From an uncultured Latescibacterota bacterium (lineage in GTDB: Bacteria; Latescibacterota; UBA2968; UBA8231): DNA of 64,000 nucleotides. The position numbers and the translations under genes are program-made. Positions 1 to 8,462 of this stretch are shown here, piece after piece (position 1 is the first letter of the stretch; each line of letters starts with the position of its first letter). The notes under the pieces are model-generated. The model ran no database searches and had not been told where the DNA came from. It worked only from the letters and a program-made list of their open reading frames with translations. The stretch is taken from assembly GCA_958295495.1 (NCBI GenBank), contig OY282352.1:2418001-2482000 (forward strand). The letters are read 5' to 3'.

Positions 1-1
1 T

Positions 2-1591
2 GGCGACATTGAGACTGCTTACCAAGGGGATGAGTCGGTCGCGTGGGGGGGGATTTTCAATCGCCGAGAAAATAGGCTGGCCCGGCCCTTCAAGTACTGG
101 GTTTTCGATCTGGGGGGGTGCTTCATCCTTCAGAAGATCCGGTTCTATCCTAGGGATCGCTTCCGCTTTGAGCGCTTTGCGGAAAGTTTCATCGTCGGCA
201 TCAGCGATGGCGATCACTCCAAGGACGGGACTCGGGATCTCAAGATCACCGAGGAATTGGACTTCGACCAGATTCACAACGCCCGCGAAAACACAAACGC
301 CGTGGTCGAATTAGAATTCCCCCAACAATCAGTGCGTCAGCTCTTGTTTGCGGTCCGCCGCAATATTCGCAGTTTCTGGGAGATTGCCGAAATCGAAGTT
401 TACGGGACCGGCTTCAGCGCCTTTGCCCGCTACGAATCCACTATCATCGATCTAGGCCAGCCCTTCATCCTAGGTCCCTTGGTCTGGGCTGGGGACCAGC
501 CTATGGAAACGAGCATTGAAGTGCGGACCCGGCTGGGAGACGACCCCGATCCCAACCTGTACTGGCGCACCACGTTTCGCGGCGACGAGAAGACTCTTTT
601 CGATCGCCAAGGCAAGCTCCTGACGCGAGAGACGTACGCGGCCCTGCAATTGGGGGAACGCGCCGGCACGAGCCACGATACCCGCAACTGGAGCGATTGG
701 AGTGCCCCCATTGCCTTGGCTGCCCCAATCGGGGACCGGCCGCGGCGCTTTGCCCAGGTGCGGGCCGATTTCCACTCGCGGCCCGAGTCTGGGGCTGGTG
801 GTCGCCTAAACTACCTGCAATTCGCTGCTTCCCAGCCCCGGGCGGCACATATTGCTGCGGAGATCGAACCGACACAGGTCAACCCCGGCCAAACCACGTC
901 TTTTACCTACAAGCTGCTACCCCACTTCACCGGCGATGAATCGGGATTCGACCGAGTGGAAATTGACGTGCCTGGGCGCACCGTGAGCGTCGATGCCGTG
1001 CGCATTGACGGGCGCGACGAGGCCTTTGCCGTGGCTAGGCTGGATCAATCGGGCTTTGCCGTGCAGATTTCCCGCATTGACGTGCGGCGGACCTTAGATC
1101 TCATCGAAATCGACTTCAAGGCTCAGGTGTTCCAGTACGGCACCGTTTTCTCGGGGCGAGTTTCCGACAGTACCCAACTCCACGAGGTGGCCCAAGCAGT
1201 GGTCGCAGGGGACGCGGATGTGCAGAGCGATAGCGAGACCTTGCAGGTGGTCCTAACGGATGTCGGCCTCGAGTCCATCGGTCGGGTGGAGTTGGTCTCG
1301 CCGATTTGTACGCCCAACAGCGACGGGGTCAACGACAAGGTGCGCCTCGAATACGACTTGCTGAATCTGGCTGGCGAGGTGCTCGTATATATTGACTTGT
1401 GCGATCTGAGCGGCCGCAAACTGTGGACCATCGACCGGATTGTCCGCTCGAGTGGCCGCTTTGCTATGGCTTGGGACGGCCGCAACGACAGCGGCTTGCT
1501 GCTGCCGCCGGGAGTTTACCTGCTGCGCCTAGCGGTGGAGACAGATAAGGGAAGTGGCCGCGTCAGCCGGATCGTTTCGTTGGTTTACTAG
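2..1591 (+). CDS. Secreted protein with C-terminal FlgD-like domain (5' end outside window)
   Basis: The frame is open from the first bases of the window, so only the last 529 codons are seen and the start is missing. The N-terminal visible part resembles the discoidin-like segment of the next gene (a 'WVFDLG' strand followed by a position/geometry-type beta sandwich). From about residue 433 there is a 'CTPNSDGVND' calcium-loop-like motif, then 'WDGRNDSG' and 'GVYLLRL', typical of FlgD Ig-like domains at the end of exported proteins in FCB-type bacteria. It lies 21 bases upstream of its paralogue and probably shares an operon with it. The function is unknown; a cell-surface or extracellular role is inferred from the C-terminal domain. 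Confidence 0.8.
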   Translation, partial: GDIETAYQGDESVAWGGIFNRRENRLARPFKYWVFDLGGCFILQKIRFYPRDRFRFERFAESFIVGISDGDHSKDGTRDLKITEELDFDQIHNARENTNAVVELEFPQQSVRQLLFAVRRNIRSFWEIAEIEVYGTGFSAFARYESTIIDLGQPFILGPLVWAGDQPMETSIEVRTRLGDDPDPNLYWRTTFRGDEKTLFDRQGKLLTRETYAALQLGERAGTSHDTRNWSDWSAPIALAAPIGDRPRRFAQVRADFHSRPESGAGGRLNYLQFAASQPRAAHIAAEIEPTQVNPGQTTSFTYKLLPHFTGDESGFDRVEIDVPGRTVSVDAVRIDGRDEAFAVARLDQSGFAVQISRIDVRRTLDLIEIDFKAQVFQYGTVFSGRVSDSTQLHEVAQAVVAGDADVQSDSETLQVVLTDVGLESIGRVELVSPICTPNSDGVNDKVRLEYDLLNLAGEVLVYIDLCDLSGRKLWTIDRIVRSSGRFAMAWDGRNDSGLLLPPGVYLLRLAVETDKGSGRVSRIVSLVY

Positions 1592-1612
1592 AATTTTTCC
1601 AAAGGCATCCAG

Positions 1613-4240
1613 ATGACGGGATTTGGACGCTTCCTGTCCGCAAGCCCCATCGGGTTGGTCCTAGTGCTGACCGATGTCCAAGAGGTCTGGACCCAGGACG
1701 CTGGCTACCAGGTCCGAGACAATCAGATCGTCATAAACAGCCGCAACCACTGGCAAAACTGGACCTTCCCCCGCGAAATCCTAGTCATTTCTCCCGAGGG
1801 AGCGGTGCAGCCCCAGCGCATTGAGAAAAATACCAATGCGGCTCTAGATATCGTCAACTACTTGCGCTTCAATCCTCCCGCTTCGCTAGGCGACAAGGAT
1901 CCCGAGACCATCGCCTTGGCCGACGCTATTGCGGGCGGCTCCAATGTCGCCGACGTGGCCAAGGTATTCGATGGCGATATGACCACCTATTGGGAACCCG
2001 CCCCTCCCAGCGGTGAGATCGATCTGGCCTCGCAGTGGTGGTTTGTCGTCGATATGGGCCGCTTGGTTTTCGCCAAGAAACTCGTCGTGCGCTTTGTCGA
2101 GGAGGACCTAGGCGACCCCTTTCTCCTCTTTGAAGTCCTAATCTCTGACGGCCTTGAACCAAAGCGCTTGCAGGGGAGCGGAACGCGAGCCTTTGCGACG
2201 GCGCTGCGCACCTTGAGCAGAAACAAGAGCCAGCGGGTTTTTGAAGTGGACCTGACTAGGCAGACCCCCCCACTAGAAGCAGCTCCTGTGCGCTTTGTGC
2301 AGTTTCTGGTGACGGGCACCGATGGAGCGCTGGGCGCGGAAATCACCCAGGCGGAGTACGAAGCACTGGCCGCGGATCGGGGTGCTGTCCAGTACTTCAA
2401 GCGGCAGTTGGACGGCCGCGAGGTGCCCGTTGCACAAAAAGTGTACGAGCTGCTCGACGAGGAGCGCCGGGGTAGTATCCGCTACTTCCGCCGGGAGCGG
2501 CCCCGTCTAGCCGAGTTAGAGGTGTGGAACGAAGGGGACGAACTCGTCGCTGGCCTGTTGGACCGCGGCGGTATCATCGCCACTACGGCCGCGCAGACCT
2601 TGGCCTTTAAGAGTTTGATCGATGGCGACTTGACCAGTTTCAGCGGCATTTACTTCGGCGTCGAATCCGCGGTGGCCGACCCCGAAAAGGAGTTGGTCTT
2701 TGATCTAGGGGCCTTTTATTGGATCGATACCTATCGGCTGGCCTATAGCGGTCTGGGGGGGACTCGCTTCGGCTCTTTTCTCAACTATCGGATCGACTTT
2801 TCCGACGGCTCCCTAGCCGCCGATGGCGAACTCAAATGGACCACCCGGGCCACCAAGAGCCAGCGTCAAACCTCCCGAGGCGCGGCCCCGAAAACCCGCT
2901 TTGAAGGCACCCAATTCGAGCCGATCAAAGCGCGCTTCGCCCGCATTCAGTGGACCATGGAGCTCATCGGTGCCCAGATCGCCACTATGGCGGAGATGCA
3001 GCTATACGGGGAGGGTTTCCAGCCGGAAGTAAGCCTAGAATCCGACCTGATCCGGCTGGGCGGCAGCCGCAACCTGTACGCCGTTGAGTGGGACGCCGAT
3101 GAGCCACCGGGTACGCGAGTCCTGATCCAGACCCGCACCGGCGACGAGTTGGGTCAAACGCTCCACTATTTCAAAGGCGACGGCACTGAAGTCACCGAGG
3201 AGCAGTACAACAAATTGCTGTCGATCTTTAAGGGCGATATCGTCGCCGAAGAAGTGCCCAAGGGGGACTGGAGCGACTGGAGCGAGCCTTATGACCGGGC
3301 CGAGGGTAGCCCTATGACCTCGCCGTCACCGCGGCGATTCCTCAAGGTTCGGGCGACTTTGCTGTCGGCCGATCCGGATCTCAGTCCGATGCTGCGCTCG
3401 ATCCGGCTCCACTTCTCCGACCCCGTGGCGCAAAATTTGCGAGGCGAGGTCGCGCCCTTCCGGGTGGACCAGCTCGGCGTTGAGCGCTCTTTTTCGCTCT
3501 ATGTGCAGCCCCACTTTGAGCGCTTAGACCCCGGCTTTGACGAGTTGCTCCTCACCACCCCGGCTAATATGGCGCTGAGCCTAGTCGGGGTCTTTGGCGG
3601 GCGGGCGGATGAGTTCACCGCAGGGGCGGACGGAGTGCCAGCGCTGGAAGAGGTGGAAGTGGTGCCGACGGCACCGGACTCGCTGCTAGTGCGCTTTCCT
3701 ATAGTTGGACCCGATAGCACCGTAGAGATTCTGCGGCTCGATTTTACCTCCGCCCTCTTTGCTACGGGTGCCGTCTTGCAGGCGGCCCTGCGCAACAGCC
3801 ATGCGGCCGATGGGGGTACTTGGCAGCGGGTTGACCCGGGCGATGTGCTGGCGCATATCCCCGGCAATACTACTACGGTGGTTAGTTCCTTTGAGTCCCA
3901 AGCTCTGCTCGCGGATGTGGCCGTGCGCCCCGCTGTGTTTTCGCCCAACGGGGATGGGATCAACGACCGGACTTTTTTTCTTTTTAAGGTAGTGAGGGTG
4001 GAAGACGATAGTCCGGTGGAGGCCGCGGTTTACCAGCTCGATGGTCAACAGGTGCGCGTCCTCGGCGCACGGCGGGCCCTGAGCGCCGGCCCGTATGAAA
4101 TCGGCTGGGATGGACGGGACGAGCACGGCAACCTAGTGCCTCCGGGCCTGTACTGCGTGCGCCTGCACATCCATGCCAATACGGCAGGAGCCCAAGTCGA
4201 GAACAAGACCGTCCTGCGCACCGTGGCTGTCGCCTATTGA
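1613..4240 (+). CDS. Large secreted protein, discoidin-like repeats and FlgD-like C-terminus
   Basis: 875 aa. The N-terminus is a hydrophobic signal-like stretch (about residues 8-20). Two discoidin/F5-8C-like segments are suggested by 'DGDMTTYWEP...WFVVDMG' near residue 120 and 'DGDLTSFSG...LVFDLGAFYWID' near residue 340, the usual pattern of a 'D.D..T.W' loop followed by 'vDLG'. The last ~100 residues carry 'SPNGDGIND' (about residue 777), 'WDGRDEHG' and 'GLYCVRL', a FlgD Ig-like / gliding-type sorting domain. It is paralogous to the upstream gene over much of its length. Carbohydrate or surface binding is inferred from the discoidin-like parts; no enzymatic motif is seen. Confidence 0.85.
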   Translation: MTGFGRFLSASPIGLVLVLTDVQEVWTQDAGYQVRDNQIVINSRNHWQNWTFPREILVISPEGAVQPQRIEKNTNAALDIVNYLRFNPPASLGDKDPETIALADAIAGGSNVADVAKVFDGDMTTYWEPAPPSGEIDLASQWWFVVDMGRLVFAKKLVVRFVEEDLGDPFLLFEVLISDGLEPKRLQGSGTRAFATALRTLSRNKSQRVFEVDLTRQTPPLEAAPVRFVQFLVTGTDGALGAEITQAEYEALAADRGAVQYFKRQLDGREVPVAQKVYELLDEERRGSIRYFRRERPRLAELEVWNEGDELVAGLLDRGGIIATTAAQTLAFKSLIDGDLTSFSGIYFGVESAVADPEKELVFDLGAFYWIDTYRLAYSGLGGTRFGSFLNYRIDFSDGSLAADGELKWTTRATKSQRQTSRGAAPKTRFEGTQFEPIKARFARIQWTMELIGAQIATMAEMQLYGEGFQPEVSLESDLIRLGGSRNLYAVEWDADEPPGTRVLIQTRTGDELGQTLHYFKGDGTEVTEEQYNKLLSIFKGDIVAEEVPKGDWSDWSEPYDRAEGSPMTSPSPRRFLKVRATLLSADPDLSPMLRSIRLHFSDPVAQNLRGEVAPFRVDQLGVERSFSLYVQPHFERLDPGFDELLLTTPANMALSLVGVFGGRADEFTAGADGVPALEEVEVVPTAPDSLLVRFPIVGPDSTVEILRLDFTSALFATGAVLQAALRNSHAADGGTWQRVDPGDVLAHIPGNTTTVVSSFESQALLADVAVRPAVFSPNGDGINDRTFFLFKVVRVEDDSPVEAAVYQLDGQQVRVLGARRALSAGPYEIGWDGRDEHGNLVPPGLYCVRLHIHANTAGAQVENKTVLRTVAVAY

Positions 4241-4324
4241 CGGAGCCGTGTTCATCGCCTATAAAACCTCGCCGCGCTAATAGCCTTCAACTGAGCAGTG
4301 CTAATACGGGCTTTGGAGGACCAT

Positions 4325-4623
4325 GGACAGAAGAGAAATTAGCATTGCTATGCCGAAAGGATGTCGCAAAGACTGCAAGCGATGGGAGCCAAAAAATACA
4401 AACACGGGTTTGCGGTCCACCCAGAAGCCTTGCGCGAGCCGATTAGCTGGAAGAAGCCTCGCCTAGTATTCGTCAATTCCATGTCCGATCTGTTCCATAA
4501 GTCCATTCCCTCGGTCTTTATAGAGTCGGTATTTGCAAACAATGGGGTGGCGTATTCAAGAAGAAGACGGGCCGGACACTGGACAACAAAACGTGGAATC
4601 AAATGCCAAAGTCTTTTGCCTAA
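4325..4623 (+). pseudogene. Deletion remnant of a DUF5131 (phage Gp37/Gp68-like) gene
   Basis: Three pieces of a DUF5131 protein are recognisable in different frames. From 4346, 'CYAERMSQRLQAMG' is the Cys-rich N-terminal motif, preceded directly by an in-frame TAG at 4340. It continues as 'FVNSMSDLFHKSIP..FIESVF' to about 4537. From 4540 in another frame comes 'QWGGVFKKKTGRTLD' and 'TWNQMPKSFA' with a TAA at 4621, which is the normal C-terminus of the family. The N-terminal ~25 residues and the whole middle are missing, so this is an internal-deletion relic. It ends 11 bases before the next gene's start and overlaps its ribosome binding site region. Confidence 0.75.
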
Positions 4624-4634
4624 AAGGAGACGCC

Positions 4635-5783
4635 ATGTCCGATCCCAAAATCACCAAGATCGAAAACATCCATTTCGCCCATCAGATCGAAAACATGGGC
4701 ACCGACTACAACGGTTTCAACCAAGTTTACCAAAAGGGCGCGACGCTCCCGATGACGAACTGCGTAGTACGCGTCCACACCAGCATGGGCATCACCGGCG
4801 AATGCCTCGGCCGACCGCTGCCCGAAAACGTCGCCCGCTACCTTCTGGGCCGCGACCCGTTTGCCCGCGAGCGGATTTACAACGATATCAAACGCGGTCT
4901 GCGCCACTCTGCCCGCACCGACATCTGCGCTGTTGACGTGGCACTCTGGGATTTCGCTGGTAAGGTGTACGACGCGCCTATTTGGCAGCTTTTGGGCGGC
5001 TGGAGAAAGACCATTCCCGCCTATGCTTCTACGTACCACGGCGACGAAAACGGCGGCCTGAGCACGCCGGAAGCCTTTGCCGACTTCGCCGAGCAGTGCG
5101 CGGAGATAGGCTATCCAGCGTTCAAAATCCACGGCTGGGGCAATGCTCCCATTGCCCGCGAGGTGGCTAATGTCCTCGCAGTCGGCAAGCGCGTCGGCCA
5201 TCGCATGGACCTGATGATTGATCCGGCCTGCGAATACGAGACGTGGGCCGACGCCCTGCGCGTGGGCCGCGCTTGCGATGAGGCGGGCTACTTCTGGCTG
5301 GAGGATCCCTATCAGGACGGCGGCGTCTCGATCTTCGCCCACAAGAAGCTCCGCGAATTGCTCAAGACGCCGCTTCTGCAGACCGAGCATATCTTTGGTC
5401 TTGAGCAACACGTGGACTTCATCGCCCATGGCGGCACTGACTTCGTCCGCGTTGGCACTTTTGAGGACGGCGGCATCACCGGCGCGATGAAGGTAGCCCA
5501 CGCCGCCGAGGGCTTTGGCCTCGACTGCGAGTTCCACGGCGGCGGCTTGGCGCACCGCCACTGCATTGCCGCCATTCGCAACACCAACTACTACGAATTG
5601 GGCCTGCTCCATCCCCTAGTCAAAAACACCAAGCCGCCCGTCTATCCGCCCGAATTCACCGACGAGCTGGAAAACGTCGATGCCCAAGGGCATGTGCCCG
5701 TGCCGCAAGGGCCGGGTTTGGGTGTGGAGATGGATTGGGATTACATTGAAGGACACAAGTGCGGCGAAACAGTGTTTGACTAA
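4635..5783 (+). CDS. Enolase-superfamily enzyme (mandelate racemase/muconate lactonizing type)
   Basis: 382 aa. The ATG at 4635 is chosen because AAGGAGA lies 5-9 bases upstream and the enolase capping domain begins at 'KITKIENIHF'; longer starts run into the DUF5131 relic. The barrel shows Lys164 and His166 in 'FKIHGWG', metal ligands Asp196 ('MIDPA'), Glu223 ('WLEDPY') and Glu251 ('TEH'), and His301 in 'EFHGGG'. This set fits acid-sugar dehydratases or racemases that abstract the proton alpha to a carboxylate. The substrate cannot be told from sequence. It is followed by an aldo/keto reductase, consistent with a sugar-acid pathway. Confidence 0.9.
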   Translation: MSDPKITKIENIHFAHQIENMGTDYNGFNQVYQKGATLPMTNCVVRVHTSMGITGECLGRPLPENVARYLLGRDPFARERIYNDIKRGLRHSARTDICAVDVALWDFAGKVYDAPIWQLLGGWRKTIPAYASTYHGDENGGLSTPEAFADFAEQCAEIGYPAFKIHGWGNAPIAREVANVLAVGKRVGHRMDLMIDPACEYETWADALRVGRACDEAGYFWLEDPYQDGGVSIFAHKKLRELLKTPLLQTEHIFGLEQHVDFIAHGGTDFVRVGTFEDGGITGAMKVAHAAEGFGLDCEFHGGGLAHRHCIAAIRNTNYYELGLLHPLVKNTKPPVYPPEFTDELENVDAQGHVPVPQGPGLGVEMDWDYIEGHKCGETVFD

Positions 5784-5852
5784 GAGACTCTAACAAAACC
5801 TGCTGGGAACGCGGGCTTTACCGCGCCTTTAGGCGTGACATCCAGTTTTGTT
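5782..5852. repeat. Short inverted-repeat element, family 1, deleted copy
   Basis: The intergenic sequence is bounded by AACAAAAC (5792-5799) and GTTTTGTT (5845-5852). It matches, in inverted orientation, the longer element at 10687-10805, including the outer AGAGACTC and the inner GCGCCTttAGGCG hairpin. This copy lacks about 50 internal bases present in the other. It contains no ORF, so a non-mobile MITE-like or REP-like element is the simplest reading. Confidence 0.7.
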
Positions 5853-5898
5853 AGGGCTTCTAACCGGCCTGTCGAATTCAAAAAATAGGAGCATACCC

Positions 5899-6753
5899 AT
5901 GCAGCGACGTCCCTACGGCACCACTGGTGAACACCTCTCCGCAATCGGCTTTGGCGGTATCGTCGTCAGCCAAGTGGAAGCGGTCGAGGCCGCCCGCTTG
6001 GTGGGACGGGCCGTTGAGCGCGGCGTCAATTACTTTGACGTGGCCCCGTCCTACGGCAACGCCGAGGAGCGTCTAGGGCCAGCTTTGGAACCGCATCGCA
6101 ACGATGTGTTCTTGGCCTGCAAGACTACCCAGCGCACGCGGGCCGGGGCCGCCGCCGAGTTGCGCCAATCCCTCAAAACCATGCGCACCGACCACTTTGA
6201 CCTGTACCAATTGCACGCCATGACTACAGCCGAGGATTTCGCCGCAGCCACTGGCCCCGACGGGGCCTTGGCCGCGTTTGTCGAGGCTCGCGACCAAGGC
6301 TTGGTGCGCTATGTGGGTTTTTCGGCTCACTCGGCTGAGATCGCCTTGAAGCTGCTGGACTATTTCCCCTTTGACTCGGTGCTTTTTCCCGTCAACTGGG
6401 TCAATTACTTCCAAGCCGACTTCGGCCCCCAAGTCGTGGCCAAGGCTCAAGAGCGAGGCACCGCCTGCCTAGCGCTCAAAGCCATGGCCCGCTCGCGCCT
6501 GCCCCAAGGGGCAACGAAACGCTACGCCAAATGCTGGTACGACCCCATTGACGAGCCGGAACTGGCCGAACTGGCCCTGCGCTTCGCCCTATCGCAGCCC
6601 ATCACTGCCGCCCTGCCGCCCGGGGAGGCCCCCCTCTTTGAACTGGCCCTCGACATGGCCGACCGCCTCGCGCCGCTCACTGCCGCCGAAGTGGAGGACT
6701 TGCGAGCTCGTGCCGAGGGGAACGCGCCGCTGTTTGAACTGGCGGCCACCTGA
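5899..6753 (+). CDS. Aldo/keto reductase
   Basis: 284 aa. The ATG at 5899 is preceded by AGGAG at good spacing; an upstream alternative would add 17 residues with no similarity to the family. The N-terminal strand is 'GFGGIVVSQ', and the catalytic tetrad appears as 'FDVAPSYGNAEE' (Asp, Tyr), 'LACKT' (Lys) and 'YQLHAM' (His). It is an NAD(P)H-dependent oxidoreductase on aldehydes or sugars, shorter at the C-terminus than classical AKRs, like the Aq-1908/YcsN-type proteins. It lies between an enolase-superfamily gene and a DUF5069-like gene in the same direction. Confidence 0.9.
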   Translation: MQRRPYGTTGEHLSAIGFGGIVVSQVEAVEAARLVGRAVERGVNYFDVAPSYGNAEERLGPALEPHRNDVFLACKTTQRTRAGAAAELRQSLKTMRTDHFDLYQLHAMTTAEDFAAATGPDGALAAFVEARDQGLVRYVGFSAHSAEIALKLLDYFPFDSVLFPVNWVNYFQADFGPQVVAKAQERGTACLALKAMARSRLPQGATKRYAKCWYDPIDEPELAELALRFALSQPITAALPPGEAPLFELALDMADRLAPLTAAEVEDLRARAEGNAPLFELAAT

Positions 6754-6765
6754 AAGGAGCAACCC

Positions 6766-7644
6766 GTGATCCCATTGGTCAGCACCCTCTGTCAAGGCCC
6801 GCTAGGCGTGGCCCAGCTACCGCGTCTGTGGTGGAAAAACCGCCTCCACCAAGCCGGGCAGCTCGACGAGGACTATCCCTTTTGCAGCGGCGGTCTCGAC
6901 AAATGCGTGCTGGAGGTGCTGTGTCTCGACGAGGAGTGCGCCTTGCGCTTTTTGTGGGACCAGCGGCCTACCTACCTACAATTCGAGGAGTGGGTAACTG
7001 CCGAAGGCACCTACGAGGCCGCCCGCATCGCGCGCTGGAACAAGTCGCTGGTGCAGCGCACCCACTATATCCCGGCCAAAATCGGAGAGACCTATGGGGA
7101 TATAGGCTGGTCGCTGGAGAAGACTGAAGTATCGGCCGTGCTGCTCAACTGCCTACAGGACTGGCACCTTTTCCACCGCCGCGTCTTCGCGCCCGGTGCC
7201 TTGGGCTTGGCCGGACCTGTGGCCCCTACCCTCAGCAGCATTGACCGAGGCCCGTTGGGCATCTGCCAGCTTCCCCGTACTTGGCTCAAGACCTGCCTGC
7301 GCGCCAAGGGCCTGCTGCATCTCGACTACCCAGACTGCGCCGAGGGCAGCCTCGACCAGCGCTGCTTGCAGACCTTGCAGGTGGATCAGGACGCAGCCCT
7401 TGGGTTTCTCCGCGAGGAACTGCCGACGTATCTCGCATTCGAGGACTGGGTGCGGCAGGAGGGTACTATCGAGGAAGAAGCTGTGGCGGCTTTCAATCAG
7501 CGCCTGCTTGAACGCGAGCACATCGCCGCCAAACAGGCCGAGATACACGCTACCTTGCAGCGTCCGCCGACGTGGACCTCAGGGGTCTTGCTCAACCACT
7601 TGGAGGACTGGCACTACGCCCACGAGGGGTTAGATGGGAAGTGA
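6766..7644 (+). CDS. Protein with two tandem DUF5069-like domains
   Basis: 292 aa, GTG start with AAGGAG 6 bases upstream, 12 bases after the aldo/keto reductase stop. The two halves repeat each other: 'GPLGVAQLPRLWWKNRL' versus 'GPLGICQLPRTWLKTCL', then a 'YP(F/D)C..G.LD..CL..L..D...ALxFL' stretch, 'PTYLxFExWV', and 'LLNxLxDWHxxH'. The conserved order (Leu-Pro-Arg, aromatic, Leu-Asp, acidic, Trp-Val) resembles DUF5069, normally a single domain of ~130 aa. No catalytic function is known. The co-directional position suggests cotranscription with the reductase. Confidence 0.75.
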   Translation: MIPLVSTLCQGPLGVAQLPRLWWKNRLHQAGQLDEDYPFCSGGLDKCVLEVLCLDEECALRFLWDQRPTYLQFEEWVTAEGTYEAARIARWNKSLVQRTHYIPAKIGETYGDIGWSLEKTEVSAVLLNCLQDWHLFHRRVFAPGALGLAGPVAPTLSSIDRGPLGICQLPRTWLKTCLRAKGLLHLDYPDCAEGSLDQRCLQTLQVDQDAALGFLREELPTYLAFEDWVRQEGTIEEEAVAAFNQRLLEREHIAAKQAEIHATLQRPPTWTSGVLLNHLEDWHYAHEGLDGK

Positions 7645-7813
7645 ATTAAAAAAGAACTTGAGTAACATATCGATCCCAACCGCACATCCAGTAACCTGAC
7701 GGAAACAGGGGACACGCTCCCGGAGGACGAGCCATGATTGCCGAAATGGAAGCGATCGCCGGTATCAGGCTGGCGATTACGGCACAACGAACACCGGCAA
7801 GTCAGCGAGCTTT

Positions 7814-8221
7814 TCAATCATTCAACCCCTCATCAAGGTTGGCCATCAGCAGATGCTCAGCGGCAGTCTGATGGCTGCTAACCCATATCACTTCTGGCAG
7901 AGAGCAGAACACCGGCGGATTAGTCAGAAGGTTCGCGTCCTCTCTGACAAAGATGATTTTCTTGCCGAGTGCGATCGCCATGCCCAACTCGACCCACTTA
8001 CCGCCGGTTGACGATACTCCGTCCAATAGTACCAAAGCATCTGCGTCCCTTAAGTCATTGTAGTCATCGCGGGCACATAAGTCTGGCTCTTTACCATCGT
8101 GAATCCCGAGAAGCCAACGTGCGTTGCAAGCCCAGCCGCTCAGTCTTTCAATCTCGCCTACCTTGTGCAGACTCCCCTCGCGGGTATTATAGGGGGCAGC
8201 TAGGTAGAATTTTCCGCTCAT
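7814..8221 (-). CDS. Nucleoside 2-deoxyribosyltransferase-like protein
   Basis: 135 aa. 'KFYLAAPYN' at the N-terminus, 'DYNDLRDADALVLLDG' in the middle and 'GGKWVELGMAIALGKKIIFV' are the hallmarks of the small Rossmann-like NDT/DUF4406 fold (substrate-binding Asp and the 'G..VE.G.A.A.GK' nucleophile-Glu helix). The family cleaves or transfers the N-glycosidic bond of deoxynucleosides; several members act on modified phage bases. It overlaps the preceding small ORF by 35 bases. Confidence 0.8.
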   Translation of the reverse strand: MSGKFYLAAPYNTREGSLHKVGEIERLSGWACNARWLLGIHDGKEPDLCARDDYNDLRDADALVLLDGVSSTGGKWVELGMAIALGKKIIFVREDANLLTNPPVFCSLPEVIWVSSHQTAAEHLLMANLDEGLND

Positions 8222-8462
8222 ACTGCTCTTTTCTCTTGAGGAGCATTTTTAAGACTTCTCTTGGGGGTCGCAGCAAGGATTTGCCGAAAGCGTACTCACC
8301 GAAGCCCTTCAGGTTTCGACTAGAGCTGTCGAAGACTGCGATCACGCGGTCAGCGGCAAGGCCGCCGATGAGTACGCCCTGCCAATATGCGACCGATTTG
8401 ACCTTCGTGCAATATGAGAGCGGTTGGGGGACGGTGACCTTAAAATGAGGAGGATACGTCAT
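8187..8462 (-). CDS. Small hypothetical protein upstream of the NDT-like gene
   Basis: 91 aa if started at the ATG at 8462. That start overlaps the opposing gene's start codon, so a shorter start is possible. The sequence looks like real protein ('YCTKVKSVAYWQGVLIGGLAADRVIAVFD', split by no rare codons) with a basic C-terminal helix 'EVLKMLLKRKEQYERK'. It ends inside the NDT-like gene, suggesting translational coupling of the pair. I do not recognise the family. Confidence 0.45.
   Translation of the reverse strand: MTYPPHFKVTVPQPLSYCTKVKSVAYWQGVLIGGLAADRVIAVFDSSSRNLKGFGEYAFGKSLLRPPREVLKMLLKRKEQYERKILPSCPL

Noticed and set aside
4620..5612. Long open frame on the minus strand opposite the enolase-superfamily gene
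   Set aside because: It is a high-GC antisense shadow: the plus-strand protein has full catalytic motifs, the antisense one none.
7730..7870. Small plus-strand ORF beginning at the ATG near 7734 with GGAGG upstream
   Set aside because: It runs into the 3' end of the opposing NDT-like gene, has about 45 codons and no recognisable pattern; too weak to call.
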